Shown here one piece after another: positions 56,376 to 64,000 of a stretch of DNA of 64,000 nt. Source of the stretch: Hyaloscypha bicolor E (lineage: Eukaryota > Ascomycota > Leotiomycetes > Helotiales > Hyaloscyphaceae). The stretch spans positions 744,001 to 808,000 of the forward strand of contig NW_020194667.1 in NCBI RefSeq assembly GCF_002865645.1. Direction: 5' to 3'. Below the pieces are notes generated by a model. It was not told the DNA's origin. It searched no databases and saw only the letters and a program-made list of their open reading frames with translations. Numbering within the stretch: the first letter of the stretch is position 1; every line of letters starts with the position of its first letter. A program made the position numbers and the translations under genes.

Positions 56376-57796
56376 TTAGCTGATATAACGAGGATCGCAA
56401 TTCCCTTATACTCAAGCTCCTTGTTGTGATATCTGGCCTGGGGTAGCAACAGCTATGCCAGAAATCCCCTGCCTCCCTCGTGTATGATACCGTTCAGATG
56501 ACAGCAACGTGCTCACTCCATTTGCAGTGCGCTTAGGGAACCATATGGCCAAATGTTACAGATCACCTGAAGTAATCACGGGCTCCTATACTAGTTGTAG
56601 GATAATATCTTAATTCTATAGCTAGACGATTTTGTATGCGTGTTGCTGGTTAATTATCTTCCAGTGTTATTACGACCAACTGTATCTGGTGAGTTTATAG
56701 TTGTCGGATCGTGATTTTTTTCACGACCTATTGAATAAGGAGGCTTTACTTGTCTCTATTCCCAGTCCTTGGACAGTGAAAGTTATAAACATACTTGGTC
56801 CGAGATGGTTAGATTACTTCGTTAAATCTCAAGACGCGTAACGACCCACGCCTCCCGTGTCTACCTTGGAGAGAAGTGGGAAGAGATATTCATGGTTATG
56901 CAACTTCCACTGGCGTTTTAGAAATACTGTAACGGGTGAAACAATGGATTCTCATCTAAGGATGCTTCTAACGGCACTGGAAGCACGAGGTATAGAGTTG
57001 AAACGGTTTCAGCTTGTTTGATTTTGGCTACTCTTCTTGTTCTTTTATTTCCTATCTCAGGTTTGAGAAAAGAATTAGCAAGTAAAAACTTTTCTTGCTT
57101 GTCCTGAGCAGTATTTTGGATTTGTAGCAGAACACAGGTATCGTGTTAAGATTTCCGCTTGTCCTTAAACCAGAAGATCCACCACCTCAGCGCCTGCTTA
57201 TAGAATTTATTGACTATGATCTCTAAGGACATGAACCTGGGTAGTATTTATCTTTGGAAATCGTTTCTCAGATCTCGAAGAGTTAGACCAAATAGATGTT
57301 TCGGAAATAGAATTCTACTCTTGAGAATGGTTGAAGCAGGGTGAAGACGTGAAGCTCTAATAACTCTTGGCACTTGAGATAGCCCAGTTCTCCTCCGCTT
57401 GGTGGTATGTGATAGCAAAATGCTTACTTAAATATGTATCGCCTTGCACAATTTCGAGAAGGTTGTGGGAACCTCAAGCGAGCCTGGTGGGGCTTCGCGA
57501 GAAACGCATTGGAAGTCTCCCCAGCCTTGTACATGCTCTTGAATGCCGTTGATATCAATAACCATAGATCAAGAAAGCTGTTACTGTCCTAATATTGTCC
57601 AACTTGAAGAAGGAAAGTCAAAACATTAAGACATCCGTTCGCGCTAAATCACGTGGATCTGGGGCTGCTAAGTTCGAACCCCTGAAAATCTTCAACCGCA
57701 ATTGATTCGTCTCCTTCCACAACTCATCTCCCTCTCACTCATATTGGCAATCACCACATCTTCTCATTATTTCTTCATGCCACGAAATCCCAGAAA
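56376..57796. other. intergenic, no gene seen
   Basis: About 1.4 kb. A GTTCGAACCCC word near 57672 resembles a tRNA B box but lacks an A box and cloverleaf. Short frames only. Confidence 0.35.
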
Positions 57797-58636
57797 ATGG
57801 CGTCCAAGACAGCAACCCTCATCCTCCTTCTGCACACCACAGTCTCCCTCCTAACATCCTTCATGATCCAATCTTTCTCCAACGCGCAACCAATCTCCAT
57901 CCCCTGGGAACAATCCATCCTCTTCTACCTACAACTCCATTTATGCGCCACCGTCGTCACATTCCTTTTCACTTCCCTCCTCAAATACTGCTTCGCCCGC
58001 AAAGACCGCCGAATGTCGTTCAAACGTCACGTGTTCACAGCCCTCATTCTCGCCCCCCTATTATCCCAAATAATAGGGCGTTGGAAAGGCTGGCTAGTGA
58101 ACGAAGACGACGACCCGATTGTTTGGACTGCTGCTTGTTATGACCAGCTTGATACTCAGGATCCGAGTGTTATTTTGAAAAGTGCGTTTTGTGGGCTGAG
58201 GTATGGGGTCAGTAGGAGTAAGGCTGAGTGGTGGATTGGCAGGAGAAGAGAGAGGGTCGGGTATGTAGAGATGCTGGCGAAGGTTTGCCAGGAGGGTCTG
58301 AGGGATATGGGGTATAGTAGGGGTTTGGATGGGGGTGTTTGCTGGATTGGAGGGCAGGATGAGTGGAGTGAAGGGGAGGCGAGTGAGAGGGAGTGGTATA
58401 GGAGGGGGTTTGAGGAGTGTCATGGGAGGTTTGGGGTTGATGCTAGGTTGGAATGGAGGGGTGAAGTATGTCTATCTCTTTTATTTCGCCCTCCTGATTG
58501 AAAGATGGGGATGATATTGAACTGACACTTGACACAGCAACCTCTCATCAAATACAGGATGCCAGCAATCGAAGGCTCAAAGTTCAACGGCGAATACATG
58601 GAGATGGCTCTTGATCCGTCACAATTTACAATTTAA
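57797..58636 (+). CDS. conserved fungal membrane protein, function unknown
   Basis: Two exons: 57797-58465 and 58538-58636; 255 residues. Three or so hydrophobic segments in the first half (TATLILLLHTTVSLLTSFMI, ILFYLQLHLCATVVTFLFTSLL, FTALILAPLLSQIIG). The C-terminal half is polar with repeated Trp/Arg-rich patches (EWWIGRRRERVGY). I know only that similar uncharacterised proteins occur in other fungi. Base composition changes strongly: C-rich in the first half, G-rich in the second. Confidence 0.6.
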
Positions 58637-58684
58637 GTCTATTAACATCTAAATCAACACCATCTATCTACTCCACTCATCCCA

Positions 58685-59356
58685 TCATATCGTCTCCGCC
58701 TCCGGATCAATCGGCACAAGGTCGCCTTTCCCCTTAAAAGCCTCAAGAATGTCAGCTTGCTCATTCAACATAAACCGATCTGTCTGTTTTCCAATCTTCG
58801 CCAGGCCTCTCCAGCGCTCGAAATCGGCCGGGTTGCGTTTATCACCATGAGCTTCTTGGGGACGTTCCCAGTGGCCTTGGCTGAAAGCCAAGAGCGTCGA
58901 GATCTTCTTGTTAGGGATGTCATAGACGAGAGAGCAGATTGTGCCAGTTTCTGAGGAATGTGTGAGAAAATGAGGTAGAATGGATGAAGATTTGAAAGAA
59001 GGAAGGGAGACGGACCTTCGAGCCAATTACACTGCCATAGTTCACCGGGTCTGATGCATTGGTATGAGGCTGTCTGGTAATTGATGCGCCCAGCCATGGG
59101 GCCGCCGTGGATTTTATACACGATTCTTTTTTCAGAGAAGAACCACCTTCAGGACACAGGTCAACTCATTTCTCTCGAGGAGTGGATTGAGGGTTTCCGG
59201 TGATAAAGTGGAGAAGTACATTTCATATCTCCATTTCTCAGGCTTGCCATTGGAATCATAAGCATCATAATCATATATCAGATGAAGGTCACGGATATCT
59301 TTGTCGAATTGAGGCAGGACCTTGGCCTCCGTTAGCCCGTGCGTTGGGACTGGCAT
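58685..59356 (-). CDS. phenolic acid decarboxylase family protein
   Basis: Non-oxidative decarboxylation of p-coumaric/ferulic-type acids to vinylphenols. Three exons: 59356-59220, 59146-59016, 58950-58685; introns 73 and 65 bp; 177 residues, frame exact. Family marks: DLHLIYDYDAYDSNG and KWRYEM-WFFSEKRIVY across the first splice, IHGGPMAGRINYQTASY, CIRPGELWQCNWLE, then TGTICSLVYDIPNKK on the third exon, and HGDKRNPADFERWR. A small beta-barrel enzyme, cytosolic. The length is close to bacterial PadA. It fits the aromatic-acid theme of the window, though not adjacent to the other genes. Confidence 0.85.
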
Positions 59357-59894
59357 TATTTAAATATCAATGAAGATGAAAGCAGGAAAATGAGGAAGGA
59401 AAATCGAGATTAAACATATCCAAATATGTGAAGAAATGGGGTTTAAAAGAACACTTATAGACTTTTAATCTTGAGAACGTTTTTAATGGGCCCTGATGAC
59501 GAGGCGGCCTCAGATGTGGGATGATGTATGCGGCAAGCTAAGGGATAACTTCGGCTGCCTTTCCAGAAGTCGAGATTCGAGAACGGCATCTCCTGATATT
59601 TGGGCTTTTCTGTGATTCACACCACGAGAAGTTCACGAGATTAAGCCGATCCCCAACATTCCGTTTCAGGATCCGCGCTTCTCTCACATGGTTGTGGTGT
59701 TGCTGAGAACAATTTTGACTTAGGGGTTCGTAGTATAGCCCTTTCCTCCCCTGTAGGCTGAGGGTATGGCGAAGGTGATTCTTGTACATGATGAGTATTT
59801 GACAGCTGATCTTCTGAGATTTCTTCCACGAGGACCAATTCTTTCTCTAGATCTAAATACGTACATTTGTCTATCTAGATATCTACATCAACTC
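59357..59894. other. intergenic, no gene seen
   Basis: 538 bp, likely promoter of the phenolic acid decarboxylase. Short frames only. Confidence 0.3.
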
Positions 59895-61199
59895 TCAAAT
59901 CTTTGGCGACTCTCCCATGAACCCTCCAGTCACAGCCTGCAGCAGTTGATTCGCAATAGCCGTCTGAGGCGGAAGTCTCAATCCGCCCTCCTTATATTCC
60001 TCTCCAGGCGCATCTCCAAGACCGGAAGTACCAATCCTCAACGCCTCTCTAATCTCATCCATCTCCACCCACTTCGCATCCTCCAGCTCGGGATCATGCT
60101 CAAGATGGATCTTCTCGCCATCCGGCAATGCCTGACCAATTGCTCCAATCATGAGATTCGCTGGATAGGGCCATGGTTGCGTGGAATGGATAACAACACG
60201 ACCGAGCAGGACACCCGATTCTTCCCAGACTTCTCTTCGCACAGCTTCTTCAACTGACTCCGCGGGCTCGCAGAAACCGGCAAGTGTGGAGTACCAATGC
60301 GGTGGCCAGCGTCGTTGTCTTCCTAAGAGTACACGTTTGGCGTCGTGGCTTACTACGGCCATGATAACTGTAGGATCTGTTCGTGGGAAGGAGAGGTTGG
60401 AGATTCCTTTTCTTGTTGCACAGGCTGCTCGCTCACGGGGCTTGGCTTCGACGGAGGTGGCTCCTCCTTGTGCAGTTGGTAGGGAGGCAAAGTCTGTTGG
60501 GGGACAGACTCGTTTCGTGCCCGCGTTGACGGATAATGTAGGTTGGCCGCAGCCTCCGCAGAAGGGATTTCGTGCGTTCCAATCGAGGAGGGCGCGGGCT
60601 TGCGCGTAGATGGCAGCTGGTGCTACAGTTAGCAGAGTTTGGCTTCAAGGACACAAGAGAATACCTTCTGGGGCGTTCAAGGTCATATGCATTCGCCCTT
60701 CCACGAATTGCAGACCTTTTGCCTTCATTGCCTCAATCACACCCGTTGCTTCTTTTTCTAATGTCCCTTTCGGCGTAACATCCACTGCAAATAATGGGCA
60801 GCCGGAATATATGCCATGTTCAAAACCCTCCTTATTCCTCTCGTCCAGACCCAGAAACAGTACCAATGGTAGCGTAATCGACGAATTGTATTCCTTGATC
60901 ATCTCCGCCTCCTCTTTCTCAAAGGGGTTCTCCCCAATCAAAGACCTAATATCGTTATGGGTCGCATATGCCAACTTTGTAGGGTCTTTCGCCAGGGGCG
61001 AGAGGTCGTTGAAGAGGAGAAAGGAGGTGCTCGGGTGCACGAGAGCTTTGGAGATGAAGCCATGGTCTGCGCGAAGGAAGGAGACGCGGTTCAGCGGGCT
61101 GCCAGAGAAGTAGTTGGCGACTTCTCGCCCGAACTTCCTGCTGAGCATCGAGTCCACGTCGTGATGGGCGGGGTCGGGAAGGTCGGGCTGGGGGGGCAT
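59895..61199 (-). CDS. NADH pyrophosphatase-type Nudix hydrolase (NPY1/NudC-like)
   Basis: Hydrolyses NADH and other dinucleotides. Two exons: 61199-60665 and 60622-59895; 420 residues from this ATG (450 from 61289). Marks: FSGSPLNRVSFLRAD near the start, the N-terminal NUDIX-like domain, the zinc ribbon CGGCGQPT...KRVC, and the Nudix box GFCEPAESVEEAVRREVWEESG. The SQPWxFPxS-type motif appears here as TQPWPYPANLMIGAI, marking the NADH pyrophosphatase subfamily. The shorter start fits the usual fungal N-terminus; the upstream ATG would add a short mitochondrial-like leader. Housekeeping gene. Confidence 0.87.
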
Positions 61200-61289
61200 A
61201 ATTTCGAGTTGTGTTTGGCTTGTTGCTGCTTTGGAAGGATTTGTGAAGCTGCGAAGAAGATTGTTCAGTAGAAAGAGAGCTCGTCGCAA

Positions 61290-62433
61290 CCCAAGGGATA
61301 GCGACGAGGGCTAGGAGGTACACAGCGCTGGCTATGTACTTGTGGGGTTGAAAGCTACCATTCCGATTCCGGGGGATTTCTCAGCAAGCCCTTATCACCG
61401 AACATGCCTGTGGATTGGAGGAACCACAGCCGGGAATAAATGGAATACTTTATGACGCCCTAACATAGCATGCCGAGGCGTGCCAGGCTGGAAATGAGTA
61501 AATAATTTCCACATATCCCGTTGCTGATGGCGACGTCAACCCCGCCCCGCTAATGTCGCCGTCTCTGATGACGGAACTTTTTCGGCATCGCGGAGAAGGT
61601 CACGTGTTTCTATCAATGAGTGAAAAAGATTATATTTTGTATTGAAATGTTGTTTTATAAATCGAGGAGGAATGCGCATGGAATCGTGGTTCACCCTTCC
61701 CCTTATGCTCCAAAGAATCGAAGGCTCAGATATGGCCTAGCAGCCATGATTGATTCTACTTGGGGACGGGGCTTTCGCTTCTTTGCAGAGCCGAAAAATA
61801 GATTTAAATCTCAATTATAAGTATCTGTGCAATAGAAGAATCTATTGTGCTCTATTGTGACCCCTCGTGATCGAAGAATGACGATCCCAGGGCAAACGGG
61901 GTAGCGAGGTCGGCAAAGGGGGTTCATAAGCGAGGTCATCACAAAGAGGGGAATGACCAAACCTCTGTCAGATTGGTATAACACTAATTGACTTAAAAGG
62001 CGAGAATCAAAGCTTGAAATTACCATGCTCATGCTCAGCAACAAGGTCATCCGTTTATAAATCAATTGAAGAATGAACCAAGGAACAGAGCCCAATTAAG
62101 TTAGTTTCCGCCACAGCAGGTAGAAGGCGAAGCCCGTGACCTGAAAATCTCCGTCAGCCTCTTGGTCCAAGCAATCTTTCATCTTCCTCACACCTTTTCT
62201 CATCTCTCACAGCACCTCACAATTTGGATAATCTGCCCTCAAATCTCTCCGTCCGACAGCTGTTATTTTGCGGAGGAAGTTGCAGGAGCGGACTCGAGGC
62301 TCTGGCTGGAAGATCTCTGCGACGGAAAATTTCGTCATCGAGATTCAAGATTGCGGGGTAGAAATTGAGGCTGAGACTCTGGGATCCAACCAGAAAGAAA
62401 AGTGGCATCTTCGCCCCTATTCTCGCTGCAGTG
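61290..62433. other. intergenic, no gene seen
   Basis: About 1.1 kb. Includes the divergent promoter for the Nudix gene and the PQ-loop gene. No strong motif. Confidence 0.3.
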
Positions 62434-63562
62434 ATGGTCCCTCCATCGCAGAATCTCAATTTGGACATCACTGCCATTAGTGGAATTTGCGGGTAAGAAG
62501 TCAGGTGGCGAATTAAGATCCAAGCTGACAGGGAATAGGTCAATATCAATCGCGTGTTGGGTCGTTGTCTTCTCGCCTCAGATCGTTGAGAATTTTAGGA
62601 GAGGGTCAGCTGATGGGTTGTCGTTGCAATTCATCATCGTCTGGCTTGCTGGCGATGTATTCAATATCCTCGGCGCCGTGCTACAGGGCGTTTTGCCAAC
62701 GATGGTGCGTCCTCCCCAATATATCACTAGGGAAAGTACTTACAGTCTCCAGATCATCCTAGCAGTCTACTACACAATAGCAGACATCGTCCTGCTCCTC
62801 CAATGCTTCTACTATCGCGGCTTCACCTGGCACGACGAAATCGTGACTTCAAAACCCTCTCACGTTGGTGAAGCCACCGAGCGAACCGGCCTGTTGGCAC
62901 CAAATCCCGACCGCTCCCGACGTTCCAGCACCGTCTCAGCGAGCCATCTCTCGCCCGTGGTACCTCTTCTCGAAGCACCCAAAGCCTCCGATCCCCCGGC
63001 CCTCACGCATCTTAAACCAACAACTCGCCTCCAAGCCACGCTCTTCAACCTAATCGCCATCCTCATGGTCTGCGCCGCAGGCGTGATGGGCTGGTACGTA
63101 AGCAACCGCTCGCAGGGCGGGCATTCCTCCAAGAAGTCATCCTCCTCAGATGACATCCTGAACTTCAACCTCTGGGGCCAAATCTTCGGGTATTTCTGCG
63201 CCGTGCTCTACCTCGGGTCCAGGGTACCCCAAATCCTTTTAAACTATCGCCGGAAATCCACAGAAGGCGTTTCCATGTTATTCTTCCTATTCGCATGCAT
63301 TGGGAATTTGACGTACGTGTTAAGCATTTTTGCGTACGAGCCGCATTGTAGCGGCAAGCGTGGCCAGTGTAGGGAAGGAGAGGCGGCGAGTGTTTATGGA
63401 CGGTATATTGCTGTTAATGCTTCTTGGCTAGCCGGGAGTCTGGGCACGCTGTTTTTGGATCTGGGGATCTTTGCGCAGTTCTTTTTGTATAGGGAGCAGG
63501 AGGAATTTTGGGGGGAAGCGGCGGTGGAAAACGGGGAGGGGAGGGGGGATTCGGGGTATTAA
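62434..63562 (+). CDS. PQ-loop vacuolar basic amino-acid transporter (YPQ-type)
   Basis: Seven-helix protein of the vacuole/lysosome membrane exporting or importing cationic amino acids. Three exons: 62434-62492, 62539-62704, 62753-63562; 344 residues. A PQ motif lies in each half: FSPQIVENFRRGSADGLS and RVPQILLNYRRKSTEGVS. The second intron (48 nt, no stop) can also be read through, adding 16 residues; the spliced form LPTM-IILAVYYT is family-like. A polar central loop of about 90 residues joins the halves. Confidence 0.86.
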
Positions 63563-63877
63563 TGAGGATAGGTTTTGGATATGGAAGGTGTAGGTGCATT
63601 TGGGAGGCTTTTTGAAAAGTGATATTTGGAGATTCGGGAAGTTTTGCTTTGCTTGGGAAAATGGTAGGAAAGTTCGGGCATCTATTTCTTGTTTTTTTCC
63701 GCGGGGGGGGGCCTTGGAAACAGTTGTAAGTCTATTGTACCCATCATCTGGTGTAGAACGCAAAGAAAATACAACAAATCAGACCGCATGCTCATCCCTC
63801 TAAACGTTGTGACGGAGGAAAACCAGCCTCCCCAAGCATCTAGTTCATCAACACAATCGTAATCCTTCTGCTGAATC
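63563..63877. other. convergent intergenic
   Basis: 315 bp with a run of G near 63700; no gene. Confidence 0.3.
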
Positions 63878-64000
63878 TCATGGGTCCTCATACTTAACGT
63901 CATAAACAACAGTCTTACTAATACCACCCATACCCTTGGTGCTCTTCTTCCTCTTCAACCACCTAAAATTCCCTTCCCACACCCCACACTATTCCCCTCC
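63878..64000 (-). CDS. 3' end of an unidentified gene (partial)
   Basis: On the minus strand, the frame entering from 64000 reads ...WLKRKKSTKGMGGIS and KTVVYDVKYEDP, stop at 63878. Most of the gene lies beyond the window. Similar basic-then-KTVxY tails occur at C-termini of fungal membrane proteins, but the family cannot be set. Confidence 0.5.

Noticed and set aside
57641..57710. tRNA gene (GTTCGAACCCC word)
   Set aside because: Only a B-box-like word; no A box at the right distance and no cloverleaf pairing.

Overview
The window looks like nuclear DNA of a filamentous ascomycete (Pezizomycotina). Evidence: most genes carry short GT-AG introns (about 45-105 bp) whose removal restores conserved protein families; there are two Zn2Cys6 fungal regulators; a lone dispersed 5S rRNA gene lies between protein genes; and extremely AT-rich, gene-free blocks (notably about 2.63-4.00 kb) resemble repeats mutated by RIP. 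I cannot name the species. All splice sites, alignments and family names come from reading the sequence by eye; no search was run.

Layout. 0-4.4 kb: an ammonium transporter lacking its N-terminus, followed by an AT-rich island, with two apparent copies of one CTCAGG-rich repeat on either side. 4.4-9.4 kb: maleylacetate reductase and hydroxyquinol 1,2-dioxygenase (lower part of the hydroxyquinol route), a 189-bp MITE upstream of the dioxygenase, and a small lipocalin-like gene. 9.7-35.7 kb: a dense catabolic block with a polyol-type SDR, a sugar-type MFS carrier, a dihydroxyacetone-synthase/transketolase gene broken by a 597-bp hAT-type element, a Baeyer-Villiger-type monooxygenase, a sorbitol/xylitol dehydrogenase, a butanediol-type dehydrogenase, a CTF1-like Zn2Cys6 regulator, an aldo/keto reductase, a VOC protein, a cyclase-family hydrolase, a second MFS carrier and a second SDR. 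A 9-mer, CGGTTATAT, occurs in four intergenic regions of this block. 36.2 kb: 5S rRNA. 37.4-40.8 kb: a divergent pair, 4,5-dihydroxyphthalate decarboxylase-like protein and an MFS carrier. 40.8-48.5 kb: an AT-rich accessory stretch with a small secreted Cys-rich protein, a dsRNA-binding-domain gene, and a secreted-protein pseudogene split by a 601-bp TA-flanked element. 48.5-56.4 kb: GH51 arabinofuranosidase, alpha-glucoside/sugar permease and a second Zn2Cys6 regulator. 57.8-64 kb: a conserved membrane protein, a phenolic acid decarboxylase, a NADH-pyrophosphatase-type Nudix hydrolase, a PQ-loop vacuolar transporter, and the 3' end of a gene that runs off the window.

How the genes may work together (inference). 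The window is rich in uptake and breakdown of plant-derived carbon. It has aromatic acid functions (dihydroxyphthalate and phenolic acid decarboxylases, ring-cleaving dioxygenase, maleylacetate reductase) and sugar/polyol functions (two polyol-type dehydrogenases, transketolase, sugar carriers, arabinofuranosidase). The 9.7-24.9 kb part, sharing a promoter motif next to a Zn2Cys6 gene, is the best candidate for a co-regulated, possibly undescribed catabolic cluster; in this isolate the transketolase step seems to have been knocked out by a recent transposon insertion.
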